Assembly (NCBI GenBank): GCA_028821455.1
Contig: JAPPGE010000053.1
Coordinates: 1-47,017, forward strand
DNA from: a bacterium
GTDB taxonomy: Bacteria > Pseudomonadota > Alphaproteobacteria > SP197
DNA: 47,017 nt
Reading direction: 5' to 3'
In this document: piece by piece, positions 8,933 to 18,795 of the stretch
Numbering within the stretch: position 1 is the stretch's first letter
Layout of the letters: each line of letters begins with the position of its first letter
Position numbers and translations under genes: made by a program
Notes under the pieces: model-generated
Told to the model about the DNA's origin: nothing
Databases searched by the model: none
The model's input: only the letters and a program-made list of their open reading frames with translations

Positions 8933-9832
8933 ATGACACCCGAAAACCCCGAACAGTCCCGCCGCACGGCCGATGAACTCAGACGTCGCGAGCGCCAGGC
9001 GCGGCAGCCCGAGCCGGCGCTGGATCCCGCCACCCTTGCCGCCCTCCTCGCGAAACACGAGGCTGCGGTGGAGCAGATCGTCGCCCGGGCGGAAACGGCG
9101 CTCATGGAGAGAATCGACTCCCTCGCGGGAGCCCAGGGGGCGGTCGCCGAAAGCGTGCGCCGCGGGATCGAGCGGGGACTTGAGCGTGGCGGCGAAGCGG
9201 AAGGGATCGCGGCGCTGGTGCGGCGGTTCGGGGACGAGCAGCGCGCCGAGGCGAAGGATCTGTCGGCGGGCGTGCGGGAGGGACTGAGCGCACTCACGCA
9301 ATCCCTCGATCACCGCGAGGGAACGATCTTCGATCGCATCGACCGCGTCGCCGAGAGGGTGACGCCGGGAGCCGAGGCGCTGGGCGAGCTGCGGCAGGCC
9401 GTGGCCGGCGCAATCGCCGTCGCCCGGGACGTGGCGGCGATCAAGGACGAGGTAGTCCGCAGCGGCCGTGCGCTCGACGAGGTGGCGGCCGTCAGGGAGA
9501 CCGTGGCCGACAACACCAGGGCCATGAAAGACATGTCGGCGATGCGGCCGGTTCTGGGCGCAGTCGCGAACAGTTACGGCACCTGGAGCAGGATCGCGCG
9601 GCGGTGGCTCTGGCTCGCATCGATCCTGTTGGTCGTCTTCGGTCTCGCGTGCGGTACGGCCGGCGTCGCCCTGCAAAGGGAAACCGCCATCTGGCTACCC
9701 TTGCCGGAGGTGGAGAACCGGGAACGCGACGCGTTCTGGGAGCGCCATGGCGAACAGGTCATGCACTGCTACAAGGTGGCGCGTGCTCATGACCGGGGCG
9801 TGTGGTGCCCGATCATCGACCTTGATCCCTAA
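8933..9832 (+). CDS. coiled-coil protein with one C-terminal membrane segment
   Basis: A 299-aa protein starting at ATG 8933 behind GAGGAGG (8921-8927). Residues 1-225 are charged and helical, rich in alanine, glutamate and arginine, and typical of a long coiled coil. A single membrane segment (WLWLASILLVVFGLACGTAG) follows near residue 235. A short tail with two cysteines ends the protein, suggesting an exposed C-terminal domain. No family is recognised. It is divergently transcribed from relaxase 1. A similar coiled-coil and single-anchor protein (18796-19581) is paired with relaxase 2, so these may tether the relaxosome to the membrane or coupling protein. That role is inference from the duplicated pairing. 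Confidence 0.7.
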   Translation: MTPENPEQSRRTADELRRRERQARQPEPALDPATLAALLAKHEAAVEQIVARAETALMERIDSLAGAQGAVAESVRRGIERGLERGGEAEGIAALVRRFGDEQRAEAKDLSAGVREGLSALTQSLDHREGTIFDRIDRVAERVTPGAEALGELRQAVAGAIAVARDVAAIKDEVVRSGRALDEVAAVRETVADNTRAMKDMSAMRPVLGAVANSYGTWSRIARRWLWLASILLVVFGLACGTAGVALQRETAIWLPLPEVENRERDAFWERHGEQVMHCYKVARAHDRGVWCPIIDLDP

Positions 9833-9859
9833 GACGGCAGAAGCGCCGTGGCAGCCGGT

Positions 9860-10561
9860 TCAGGGGTCGAGCGGCGGACCGATGAGTTCCGGAGCGAGAA
9901 AGCCTTCGACGTGTCTGCCCTTCCAGTAGATGAGAGTGCCAAGCGGCCGCCCTTCCCTGGCGACGGTTATCTCGCCCTGGACTACACCATCCACATATGG
10001 AACCACCGCTTCGACATCATTGGCCCAGCTCAAGGTCCAGACGCCCTGTCTCTCGCCGGCCTCATACCGGCCCACTTCGCTATAGTCGTCCGCCTGGCGA
10101 TGTTCCCACGGACCGTGCAGGCGCCCGTCCTCGTAAGTCACGGCATAGAAGTGGCCTTTGGGCAAATCGAAGGTCCAGGTTCCGTGAAAGACGCCCTTGA
10201 CATGGTTCTCCGTGATGACGCCGCCGTTGGCAAGGCGGACCGTCCAGGTGCGCTCTTTCAGGCCGTCCACCAGGAGCCCCTCGGCGGTGTTGCCCCGATC
10301 ATCGGACAGGAAGCCCAATCCTGTTGCCATCCCACCCCCGCAATACCCCGTCCACTTCATGGGCGGGGCATGATCGAAGTACGACACGTGTCCGAAGAAG
10401 TGGCATCCCTCGTAGCCGAAAACCTCGACCGGAGTCCAGCAGTCATGGTGCCCGGACTCGAGATCGGCGCACAGGGGCTGGAATTCGTCTGCTGGCACCG
10501 ATTGGAAAGCAACACCAGCAAACACTGAGACAACCATGGTTAACGACGCAGTCTTTCTCAT
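9860..10561 (-). CDS. secreted MORN-repeat-like protein
   Basis: A 233-aa protein starting at ATG 10561. It begins with a classic signal peptide (MRKTASLTMVVSVFAGVAFQSVPA), so it is exported. The mature part has repeated glycine-tyrosine/tryptophan patterns such as FHGTWTFDLPKGHFYAVTYEDGRLHGPWE and EVGRYEAGERQGVWTLSW. This is the beta-hairpin periodicity of MORN motifs, with about five to six imperfect units. Four or more cysteines lie near the N-terminus (LCADLESGHHDCW, GYEGCHFFG, GYCGGG), possibly as disulfides. It is convergent with the upstream coiled-coil gene. Function unknown; MORN-like proteins often bind membranes or cell wall components, but nothing here proves that. Confidence 0.6.
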   Translation of the reverse strand: MRKTASLTMVVSVFAGVAFQSVPADEFQPLCADLESGHHDCWTPVEVFGYEGCHFFGHVSYFDHAPPMKWTGYCGGGMATGLGFLSDDRGNTAEGLLVDGLKERTWTVRLANGGVITENHVKGVFHGTWTFDLPKGHFYAVTYEDGRLHGPWEHRQADDYSEVGRYEAGERQGVWTLSWANDVEAVVPYVDGVVQGEITVAREGRPLGTLIYWKGRHVEGFLAPELIGPPLDP

Positions 10562-10834
10562 CGGTCCAACCGTAACAGTTCCACGGCACATGCAAACATC
10601 AGCGAAGTTACCACGCAGCCGAACTCGAACTCAGCTACAACGACTGGGTCGACCGGGACGTGGATCGAACTGCTGTCGCCTCGCAGGAGTTCAAGGAGAC
10701 CGGCTACGTTCGCGAGAATCCGCATATAGACGGTCGGAGCGGCGCGAATGGGCTACTTCAAGATCGAAGGCAACCGCGGGGTTGTGTCAGCCCCTGATCG
10801 CAATGATTCCGCCGTGGACGGCAACGCCGACGCT
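10562..10834 (+). other. non-coding, possible short gene remnant
   Basis: About 270 bases between the MORN-like gene and the carbamoyltransferase. A plus-strand stretch from about 10608 reads HAAELELSYNDWVDRD and continues open to a TGA near 10797 without a start codon. It looks protein-like but I do not recognise it; it may be a truncated gene remnant. Confidence 0.3.
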
Positions 10835-11758
10835 TCAGACGAGCGTCAGCACAATCGCCTTCTGCGCGTGGAGGCGGTTCTCCGCTTGGTCATAGATGAT
10901 AGAGCGTTCGCCTTCGGCCACCTCCTCCGTGATCTCGTACCCGAGGTGCATGGGCATGTCATGCATGACCCCGGCATCGCTGTCGGCGAGGAACTCTGTG
11001 TTGACTTGGTAGGGCAGCATCAGCTCGCGGCGCCGCTCCTTCTGCTCTGCGTAGGCGGCATCGTTGAAATACTCCATGTCGATCCAGGTGTCGGTGTAGA
11101 CGTAGTCCGCTTTCGCGACCGCCGCCTTCGCATCAAGGGTCTCGGTGAGCAGGCCGAGACCGAGGAGCCGGCGCCGGCTCTCTTGGTCGATCACCGCTTC
11201 GTCGCGGATGGGACAGACCAGCGTGAGCTCGACCCCAAGCGCCGCGGAGATTGAAACGAGCGAGTTCACCACGTTGTTGTAGGCGCCGACGTAGGTCAGG
11301 CGTGCGCCACCGGGATCCCCGCGCCGGTCCTCCGCGATAGTCAGCATGTCCGCGAGTGCCTGGCAGGGGTGGTAGAGATTGCAGCAACCGTTGATGACAG
11401 GCACCATCGCCCCCGAGACCATGTCGAGCAGGTCCGCGTGGCTCTTCAGCCGTGCCATGATGACGGCCGAGTTGCGCGAGAGGTACCGGGTCTCCGAACG
11501 GACGTCGCTCAGGGTAAAGTTGGTGGCCATCCAGTCGAGGTTGATCGCATGGCCGCCGAGTTCCGTCATGCCCGCCTCGAACGACACCCGGGTGCGGGTG
11601 GACGTCTTCTGGAAGATCATCACCAAGGTGCGACCCTGCATGTGGCCCTGGAACTCCCAGCGATGGCGCTTCACGCGGCGGGCCAGCGCGAGCACCTCGC
11701 GGATTTCTCCGTCGTCCCAGAACTTCCAGTCGATGAGGTGCTTCGGCCCTTCGATCAT
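10835..11758 (-). CDS. ornithine/aspartate carbamoyltransferase family protein with unusual substrate loop
   Basis: A 307-aa cytosolic enzyme of the transcarbamylase family, which transfers a carbamoyl group between carbamoyl phosphate and an amine or amide. The carbamoyl-phosphate signature STRTRVSFE is at 53-61 and HPCQALADMLT at 130-140. NNVVNSL and YTDTWIDME match the ornithine transcarbamylase fold, so phosphate-domain chemistry should be intact. The loop that in ornithine transcarbamylase reads HCLP, whose cysteine contacts ornithine, here reads HDMPMHLGYE (266-275). The acceptor is therefore probably not ordinary ornithine. The gene is next to a dead MatB-like synthetase remnant on the same strand, so it may have belonged to a lost catabolic operon. 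Substrate is unresolved. Confidence 0.8.
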   Translation of the reverse strand: MIEGPKHLIDWKFWDDGEIREVLALARRVKRHRWEFQGHMQGRTLVMIFQKTSTRTRVSFEAGMTELGGHAINLDWMATNFTLSDVRSETRYLSRNSAVIMARLKSHADLLDMVSGAMVPVINGCCNLYHPCQALADMLTIAEDRRGDPGGARLTYVGAYNNVVNSLVSISAALGVELTLVCPIRDEAVIDQESRRRLLGLGLLTETLDAKAAVAKADYVYTDTWIDMEYFNDAAYAEQKERRRELMLPYQVNTEFLADSDAGVMHDMPMHLGYEITEEVAEGERSIIYDQAENRLHAQKAIVLTLV

Positions 11759-11912
11759 GTCTGCGGCTCCTTGAGTGATGATTTGGCGGCTGCTTCACCG
11801 GACGCTCGATGCGCATCCAGCGAGAGGGCTGGACCCATGCTTTCGTGCACGTGAAGATTGCCAGCGTTGGCCAGTGAATCCAAACGCGAGAGGCCGAACG
11901 CGCGGGCACCGA

Positions 11913-12480
11913 CTACCGGCCGAATCGTTCCTTCAGCGTGCTCTTCTGAACCTTGCCTATGGAGTTGCGCGGCAGTCTGTCGACGAAGAACACCTGCTTT
12001 GGGACCTTGAACCCCGCGAGCTCAATCTTGAGCGCATCGATGACCGACCGCTAGATGGGACCGCCCGCATCCTGATTGCGCACCACCACCGCGGTGACCT
12101 GCTCGCCGTAGACCGTCTGGGACAGTCCGATCACTGCGGACTTCATCACTCCGTCGAGCTTGTCGATGGGGAGGTCGACCTCCTTTGGATAGACGTTGAT
12201 CCCGCCGCTGATGCCGAGGTCCTTGCCGCGGCCCACGATGGCGACGTAGCTGTCCTCGCCGATCCAGCCGAGATCGCCAGAGCGGAATCAGCCGTCGGCG
12301 GAGAACTCCTCGGCCGTTTTCTCGGGCATTCGCCAGTAGTCGGAGAAGACGTTCGGCCCCTTGAATTCGATCTCGCCGACCTCGCCGGACGCGATCGGCG
12401 TATCGTCGTCGCCGACCACCCGCAGTTCGACGCCGAGAAGCGCCAGCCCAACGGGTCCCGGACGAGGACGGCGGCGTTGG
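11913..12480 (-). pseudogene. acyl-CoA (malonyl-CoA, MatB-like) synthetase C-terminal remnant
   Basis: The minus strand encodes the C-terminal third of an AMP-forming acyl-CoA synthetase. GPVGLALLGVELRVV and SDYWRMPEKTAEEF come first, then GRGKDLGISGGINVYPKEVD, and finally VPKQVFFVDRLPRNSIGKVQ with the catalytic lysine. The wording is closest to MatB, which makes malonyl-CoA from malonate. There are two in-frame stops: TGA at 12288-12290 where a tryptophan is expected (ADG-W-FRSGDLGW), and TAG at 12052-12054. The N-terminal two thirds are missing. Its 5' part is fused in frame to relaxase 2, which terminates at the TGA. Confidence 0.85.
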
Positions 12481-15400
12481 TCGGCATGATGAATCCGGAG
12501 CGGCCCCGGCGCGTCCTCGACCGGGCACAGCACCAGGGATTCGATCCTGCCGTCGTCGTCCATGCTTTCGATACCGTCCACGATCGCATCGTGGCGGCCC
12601 TCGTGATCGACCCAGGCGAGGCGGTCGCCCTCCAGGAGGGGTTCCGTGCCGTCCCACGGGATCGTCCTGGTGAGAGGCCGTTTGAGGATCTCGTCGGTGG
12701 CGTCCTGCAGACGCCGCAGGTGATCGTCGCGGGCCGCCTCCTCGCGCACCCGGTCGTCGGCCTCGAGCCATCGGGGGATGGCGTCGAGGATGGACTCGAA
12801 GTAATCCGCATCGCCGCCCATCGCCTGAATGAGACGGCCGCGGTCGGGGAATGCGCCGGCGTCTTCCATGAAAGTCTCGGCGTCGCGGCGCCAGGATTGA
12901 GGCAAGGGTCCCGGGCGTCCGCCGGCCTGCTTCAGGTGGGCCGTTCTCTCCGTCTCCAGCAGCATGGACTGCCTGATCAGGTTGGCGGCCTCGTGGCGCT
13001 CCTCCCGCCACCACCGCTCGGCCTCCCGCCATTGGCCCACGAGGTCCCGCGTGCCCTGGGGCACGCGCCTCATTCCGGCGAGCGTCGTCATCGCCTCGAC
13101 GAGCCGCGGCCAGTCCGCCGTGCCGATGGGATGGATGTCCTTCGCCTTCGCCTCGGCCTCGACCGCCCCGGTCAGGCGTGCGAACGCCGCGCAGGCATCC
13201 TCCAGGAGGACGGCGTCGAGCTTTTCCGCGGCTTGCCTGATCATGCCCTTCGCACCCGACGTGTCGCCCAGGAAGGGCGCCGCGGCGGCGACCGGCAGGT
13301 TCCGTCCCTCCTCGATCAGATCACCGGCGGCCGCGGCATCGCCGTCCCGCACCGCCCGCGACGCCCGGGCGCGCCAGCCGGCGAGACGGCCGAGGGCGGC
13401 GTCGGCCTCTTGCCAGGCCGGGACCATGTCGACGAAATGGTCCACGGCGCCGGACGTGGTCCCGCAGGCGGCCAGGTGGGCGGCGCGCTCGCGGTCCGTC
13501 AGGGTGGCGGTCGCCGCCTCCAGCGCCGCGGCGACGTCGGCGGCCTCTCGCACCCAGGCATGGCGGTCCGCCGGCTCGGCCATCGCCTCTTCCATGTTCC
13601 CGCCATACCGGGGCCGGCGTTCCCGGAGATCCGTCATGCGCTCGACGGCCGCGCGCAACCGATCGCGATCCAGGCGCCAGCGTTCGTCGTCGTCGAGGCG
13701 GCGGGCGAGATACCGCAGGGTCCTGTCCTCCGGCTCACCGTCCTTCGCGATTCCGCGGATGGTCTCCAGCGCGCCCGCCCACTCAGGGTCGTCGAGGGGG
13801 AGCGTGCCGGCCGCCTTTGCCTGACTCTCGATCTCCCTCACCCGCTGCAACAGCGCGAAGCGGGCATGAGCCACGGCCGCGCTCTCGATGGCCGCCACCG
13901 CCGTCTCGAGGTCATGCCGGGCGTTGGCCACCGCATCGAGGTGGCGGCCTTTCAGCGTGTCGTCGGCCAGCATCGCCCGGGCGGCCGTCAGCGCTGCCGA
14001 TGCCTGCGCGCGCCAGGCGACGGCATCGGGATCGTCGGCGCCGGCGTGGCGGGCGGCCAGGGCCTCGCCCGTTTCCGCGAGAGTGCGAGTCTTCCCGACG
14101 AGGGCCTCCGTCTCACGCCGTTCTTCCTTCCACTCCCGGTCGGCCTCCCGCCAGTCGTCCATCAGGTCGCGTGTCTCGTCCGGCACGTCCTCGCGGCCGG
14201 CGAGGTCCGTGATGGCCTTCACCAGCCGCGGCCAGGCCGCCGTGTCGAGGGGGTGGATGTCCCTGTCCTTCATCTCCCGGTTGACGGAACGGCAGAGGCC
14301 GTCGAACGCCTGGCACGCGTGTGCCAGCCACGCCGCCTCGAGACGGCCGATCACGGTCTCGACGGCGGCCGCCGCGCCCTCCATGTCGACGGCGGGGAGA
14401 GACGCGTCGGCCCACGCTCGAGGCAGGGCCCGTCCCTCCTCGATGAGGGCGCTCACGGCGTCGGCATCGCCCGGGGCGATCGCCGGGCCTTGCTTGCCGT
14501 CGCGCAGCACCGCGGCGGCGCGTTCCGACCAGTCGGCCAGGGAACCGAGGGCGTCGCCGGTGGCCAGCCACAGCGGCAAGGACCTGGCCAGGGACCTGAA
14601 CGCCGCCACCGTCATGCCGCGGGCCGCGAGGTGGGCGGTTCGTTCGCTCTCGGGCAGGGCCTCCACGAACGCCAGCTCGCCGCCCAGGGCCTCGGCCTGC
14701 GTGAGCCACGCCTGGCGGTCTGCGGCATCGGCGGCGCCATCGTCGCCCGCATAACGCGGCCTCGCCTTCTCGAGGTCCGTCAGGCGGCCGAGGAGTGCTG
14801 CCACGTGGCTGCGGTTGCGGCGCCAGCGTCCGTCCTCGGCCACCCAGAGGGCGAGGTGGCCGACAGCCGGTGCGCCGGGATCGGCGGAATCGACGGCGCT
14901 CATCATCTCGCCCAGCATGCCGGGCCATTCCGGCATGTCGAGAGGCAGTTCCGCCGTGGCGCGAGCGCGGCCGGCGATCCCGTTCACCCGCCAAAGCAAG
15001 GTCGCCCGGTCGAGAGACCTGAGAGCGTTCTCGATCTCCCGGGCACCCGCCTCGGTGTCGTCCCGCAAGCCCGGCATGCCGGCGAGATACGCGGCGCAGG
15101 CACCATGGGGATCGAGGAGCGAGCGGACATGCCTCAGGCGATCGACCGCGTCGCGCTTCCAGGAGACGACGCCCGGATCGACGCCCGCCTCGCCGTCGAC
15201 GGCCACGTGGCCGTCGAGCCAGTTCACCAGCGTCCCGGCCCTCTCCCGAGACGAGCGGATGTCGTCGACGATCTCGAGCTCTTGCCCATGACGCGCCTGC
15301 CAGGCCTCCACGGCGCGGCGCTCGTCCGCCGTCAGCGCCGTGGCTTGTGCAAGGGCGGCACCGCGGCCGGCCAGGTCCGCATAGCCCTCCAGGAGGGAGA

Positions 15401-18400
15401 CCGGCACCGTCTGCGCCTTCCCGCGCTCGAGCAGGGTCCGCCAGTCGCGGGCGAAGCGCGCGGCATCGTCCTTCAAACGCACCGCTTCGACGCGGGCGAG
15501 CGTCATCTCGAGGCGCCGGCGGTTGTCCGCCGAGAGGTCCGAGAGTCCGTCATCCGCGAGATCGAGCCGTTGCCGGGCGGCGTCGACGAGGACTGTCCCC
15601 TCGTCGCGCCAGGCCCGCCACGCCGGATGGTGTTGTGTCGGCGAGCCGCGTGCCGCAGCCGCCCAGGCCAGTTCCGGCCAGCGCCGCGATTGGGTCTGCA
15701 GGCCGGCGAGGAGGTCCTTGACCTGGCGCTCCGCCGCCCGGGCGCCGTCGTGGGCGGCAAGGGATCTATCGACGAAGGCGCGCTGGTCGTCGGGCAGATC
15801 CTCGACCGCAGCGAAGGCGGCGATCCTCGCCATCACGCCAGCGTAGGATTGCACATCGAATGGTCGCTTGCCCGAGCCCCGGGCTTCCTCCTCCACCGTC
15901 CGCCAGGCGGCCACGACATCGGCCCACTCGTCCGGATCGACGATTGCGCCGTCGAGATCCTCGCCCAGGGCCTCCAGCGCCGCGTCGGGAACATCCGGCG
16001 AGGTCTCCAGGCACTCGATCAGCGCCTCGCGGTCGTCGGTCAGCAGCGTGAACCCTTCCGAGGCCCGGCTCACCTCGACGTAGAACATCTCCTGGTTCGC
16101 CATCAGCCCCGCGTCGAGAACGGCGATGACCTTGGCTGCCGTCCTCCCCTGGGCGCCGTGCACCGTGGAGCTCCAGGCATGGTCGATATGGCGCAGATGC
16201 GGATCCTTGCGATGAAGGGAATACTCCGTGCCGTCCGCCGCCATCAGCCGCACCCGTTCGGGGCCGATCGAGAGCACGCGGGCCTCCTCGCCGTTCACCA
16301 GTGCCGGCGTCAGCCGCCGCGCCTTGCGGTTCCTGGTCCAGCGCACCCTGTCGCCGGCCCTGATCTCGATGGGGACGCTCTCGTAGGCGCCGAGGTTGTG
16401 GGCGGCGTTGCCCGAGGGCCGGAAGCGCCGTTCCTCGCCGTCCGCATGGTCGAGGACGACCTCGCTGTCTTCGATGCCCGTCACCGTGCAGAGATCGTCG
16501 ACCCTGCAGCCGTAGGCGTCGCGGTGGAAGACGACCGTGTCGCCGGGTTCGTAGTTGGCCAGCACCGAGGCCTCGATGCGCGTGTAGCGCCGGTTCACCA
16601 GGCGCTGGATGGTCAGCGTCCGTCCCAAGAGCCGGCCCTCTTCCTCGAGGCCCTCGCGGATGGCGGCGTTGATCTCCCGGCGGACGGCGTGGGTCGGGGC
16701 CAGCACGGCGCAGGAATCGCGCTCCTCGGGCGGCAGCGCGAGCCACGCCCGGGCGGCCTCGACCCCGAGATCCTCTCGCGCGTGCTCGATCACCCGGTTG
16801 GCAAGGCGCGTCATGGCCGCGCCAGCCTCGCCCTCGCGGGCGTGCGCCACCGCCTGCTTCAGGTCCGGATCCTTCTGCCGCAGGACCTCGTCCATCGTCG
16901 CCGTCGCCATACCGGCCCTTTGCATGAGCGCGAAGGGCTGGCCGGCGTTGACGGCCTTCAGCTGCGCCGTGTCGCCTACCAGCACCACCCGGGCAATGCC
17001 GGTCTTCTCGGCGATGGCGACGAGCCTTTCCATCGCCACCGTGCCGATCATCGAGGCCTCGTCCACCGCCAGCACCGAGCCGGAGAGCGCCGCGCGGGCT
17101 TCCTCCAGGCGATCGGGGTCGGAGAGATCGCCATAGCGCACCAGGAACCACTGCAGTGTCCGGGTCGGGATCCCGGCCTCCTTAGCTAATACCCGCGCCG
17201 CGGCGGCCGACGGGGCAAGGCCGGTGAGGGGCTGCTCGACGAGGCCCGTCACCTCCTTCAGCATCGTCGTCTTCCCGGTGCCGGCCCGGCCCTGGACGCC
17301 GACGATGCGATCGCCATTCCCGAGAATGTGCCTAACGGCCTCCGCCTGGCCCGCGGTCAGTCCCGTCTCGGCCAGGCGGGCGGCGACCGTCTCGTCGGGC
17401 ACCAGCGCCTCGACCGTGTCCTTGCCCTGCTTCACGGCCTTCAGGATCTTCCGTTCCGCCTTCACCGCCCGGTCGGTGACGAAGGAGCGGTCCGAGCCGC
17501 GCAAGGCCGTCTCCCTGAGTTCGCCCTCCCTGACCAGGCGCTCGATCGACTCGTCGATGTCCTCGAGCCGGTAGCGTCCAGGAGCATGGCCCAGCACCAG
17601 CGCGCGGATGTCGGATTCCGGGATGATCGTCCGTCTCTCCTCGACATGCGCCACCGCACGGGCCACCGCCTCCAGGACGCCCGTCTCGGGTTCGGCGATG
17701 CGTTCCGCCGGTGCCCTTGTCCGGGTGCGGCGCCTGCGCGGCGGCATCTCCGCCGCCGGTTCGATGTGCGGCACGGATGGCGAGCGCCGGCGGCGGCGCC
17801 GTTCGTTCTTCGTCAGACCCGCGTCCGGGCGCCGGGGCAGAGGCATCTCCCGGCCAGTCTCCGGATCGGTCGGCCGTGGAGGGTGGAGCGCGGTTGCATC
17901 GCGGGAGAGACCCAGCGCCCGGGCGCGGGCGCGCCACTGCGGCACCAGTTCGGTGAGGCCCGCCTCCACCTTGCGACGGCGCGTGTGGAGTGTCGCCTTC
18001 TGCGTCGCCTCCCTGGTATGCGGCAGGCCGTGCCTGTCGAGGTAGGCCAGGATCTCGCGGCGGCGCCCGGAGAAGGCGTCCAGGAACTCCCCGTCGTAGC
18101 CCGCCAGTTCGAAGCCCGGCACCGGGCCGATCATTCTCGGCGTCACCGCAAACCCCAGCGTCGTCAGCCTGGAGGCGAGCTCGTTGCGGTAGTGCGCCCC
18201 GATCAGCTTCTCGTTCCTCCGCAACGACGTCGGCTCGATGCTCTTCCAGGCGCCGTCCTTCGCACGGGTCATGTTGGCGACGATGCAGTGCGTGTGGAGT
18301 TGGGGGTCGAGATCGCGGCTGGTCAAGTGGCGGAACCCCGCCACCACCATGCCGTCGGCCTTGACCCGGGGCCGGCGCTTCGTCGCCGGATCCCAGCCCC

Positions 18401-18788
18401 GGGTTTGCAGCAGGTCGCGTTCGATCCAGTCCAGCGTCGCCCGCACCGCCTCGTCGTGGGCCCGCATGACGCGCGTATCGCCCATCACCAGGGCTTCCAG
18501 CGACACCGACTTCGGCGCCGACAGCGTGATGTCCCAGCCCGGACGGTGCTGCCGCTCGCCCTCGACGAGGCGGCCCAGGCGAATGTCCGTCTTCGGCACC
18601 TTCCCCGACAGCACCGACTCGAAGCGCGACGGCGCCACGTGGCCTCTCAGGCCGAGATCCGCCGCGGCCCTGCCGTGCCAGAAGCTCGCCTTGCGATGCT
18701 CCGGGTCGTTCCGCGTGTAGTAGCCGTCCTTCTCGTAGTACGACACGGCGAGCGCCGAGGACGCCAGTTCGTGGACCGTCGCCACCAT
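12288..18788 (-). CDS. MobF-family conjugative relaxase-helicase 2, extended, with foreign C-terminus
   Basis: A 2166-aa product starting at ATG 18788, paralogous to relaxase 1 but not a recent copy. Candidate nucleophiles are Y17, Y18, Y23 and Y24. The histidine triad is H154, H165 and H167 (LDPQLHTH). A basic linker spans about 328-360. The helicase has Walker A GVQGRAGTGKTT at 497-508 and VLAVDEAS near 572-579, with VHGAQGRTAAK later. After the helicase comes a roughly 1100-residue helical region with an internal duplication: blocks near residues 1383-1600 and 1770-1950 share ERxAHLAA, DIHPxxTAxWPRLV and REAxRxWxEERxE. From about residue 2100 the sequence becomes the MatB-like remnant and ends at its TGA. 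The natural relaxase C-terminus is probably lost. It lies 7 bp behind a coiled-coil membrane gene, in one operon. Confidence 0.88.
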   Translation of the reverse strand: MVATVHELASSALAVSYYEKDGYYTRNDPEHRKASFWHGRAAADLGLRGHVAPSRFESVLSGKVPKTDIRLGRLVEGERQHRPGWDITLSAPKSVSLEALVMGDTRVMRAHDEAVRATLDWIERDLLQTRGWDPATKRRPRVKADGMVVAGFRHLTSRDLDPQLHTHCIVANMTRAKDGAWKSIEPTSLRRNEKLIGAHYRNELASRLTTLGFAVTPRMIGPVPGFELAGYDGEFLDAFSGRRREILAYLDRHGLPHTREATQKATLHTRRRKVEAGLTELVPQWRARARALGLSRDATALHPPRPTDPETGREMPLPRRPDAGLTKNERRRRRRSPSVPHIEPAAEMPPRRRRTRTRAPAERIAEPETGVLEAVARAVAHVEERRTIIPESDIRALVLGHAPGRYRLEDIDESIERLVREGELRETALRGSDRSFVTDRAVKAERKILKAVKQGKDTVEALVPDETVAARLAETGLTAGQAEAVRHILGNGDRIVGVQGRAGTGKTTMLKEVTGLVEQPLTGLAPSAAAARVLAKEAGIPTRTLQWFLVRYGDLSDPDRLEEARAALSGSVLAVDEASMIGTVAMERLVAIAEKTGIARVVLVGDTAQLKAVNAGQPFALMQRAGMATATMDEVLRQKDPDLKQAVAHAREGEAGAAMTRLANRVIEHAREDLGVEAARAWLALPPEERDSCAVLAPTHAVRREINAAIREGLEEEGRLLGRTLTIQRLVNRRYTRIEASVLANYEPGDTVVFHRDAYGCRVDDLCTVTGIEDSEVVLDHADGEERRFRPSGNAAHNLGAYESVPIEIRAGDRVRWTRNRKARRLTPALVNGEEARVLSIGPERVRLMAADGTEYSLHRKDPHLRHIDHAWSSTVHGAQGRTAAKVIAVLDAGLMANQEMFYVEVSRASEGFTLLTDDREALIECLETSPDVPDAALEALGEDLDGAIVDPDEWADVVAAWRTVEEEARGSGKRPFDVQSYAGVMARIAAFAAVEDLPDDQRAFVDRSLAAHDGARAAERQVKDLLAGLQTQSRRWPELAWAAAARGSPTQHHPAWRAWRDEGTVLVDAARQRLDLADDGLSDLSADNRRRLEMTLARVEAVRLKDDAARFARDWRTLLERGKAQTVPVSLLEGYADLAGRGAALAQATALTADERRAVEAWQARHGQELEIVDDIRSSRERAGTLVNWLDGHVAVDGEAGVDPGVVSWKRDAVDRLRHVRSLLDPHGACAAYLAGMPGLRDDTEAGAREIENALRSLDRATLLWRVNGIAGRARATAELPLDMPEWPGMLGEMMSAVDSADPGAPAVGHLALWVAEDGRWRRNRSHVAALLGRLTDLEKARPRYAGDDGAADAADRQAWLTQAEALGGELAFVEALPESERTAHLAARGMTVAAFRSLARSLPLWLATGDALGSLADWSERAAAVLRDGKQGPAIAPGDADAVSALIEEGRALPRAWADASLPAVDMEGAAAAVETVIGRLEAAWLAHACQAFDGLCRSVNREMKDRDIHPLDTAAWPRLVKAITDLAGREDVPDETRDLMDDWREADREWKEERRETEALVGKTRTLAETGEALAARHAGADDPDAVAWRAQASAALTAARAMLADDTLKGRHLDAVANARHDLETAVAAIESAAVAHARFALLQRVREIESQAKAAGTLPLDDPEWAGALETIRGIAKDGEPEDRTLRYLARRLDDDERWRLDRDRLRAAVERMTDLRERRPRYGGNMEEAMAEPADRHAWVREAADVAAALEAATATLTDRERAAHLAACGTTSGAVDHFVDMVPAWQEADAALGRLAGWRARASRAVRDGDAAAAGDLIEEGRNLPVAAAAPFLGDTSGAKGMIRQAAEKLDAVLLEDACAAFARLTGAVEAEAKAKDIHPIGTADWPRLVEAMTTLAGMRRVPQGTRDLVGQWREAERWWREERHEAANLIRQSMLLETERTAHLKQAGGRPGPLPQSWRRDAETFMEDAGAFPDRGRLIQAMGGDADYFESILDAIPRWLEADDRVREEAARDDHLRRLQDATDEILKRPLTRTIPWDGTEPLLEGDRLAWVDHEGRHDAIVDGIESMDDDGRIESLVLCPVEDAPGPLRIHHADQRRRPRPGPVGLALLGVELRVVGDDDTPIASGEVGEIEFKGPNVFSDYWRMPEKTAEEFSADG

Positions 18789-18795
18789 GGCCCAT

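Noticed and set aside
12288..12290. TGA in the MatB-like frame as a recoded (tryptophan or selenocysteine) codon
   Set aside because: A TAG follows in the same remnant and other pseudogenes here carry TAA and TAG; the gene also lacks its N-terminal two thirds.
11775..17189. Very long plus-strand open frame (1804 codons) opposite relaxase 2, and a similar 991-codon frame at 4591-7566 opposite relaxase 1
   Set aside because: Both are antisense to genes with complete catalytic motifs, have arginine/glycine/proline-rich composition and no family motif; they arise from high GC at third positions.
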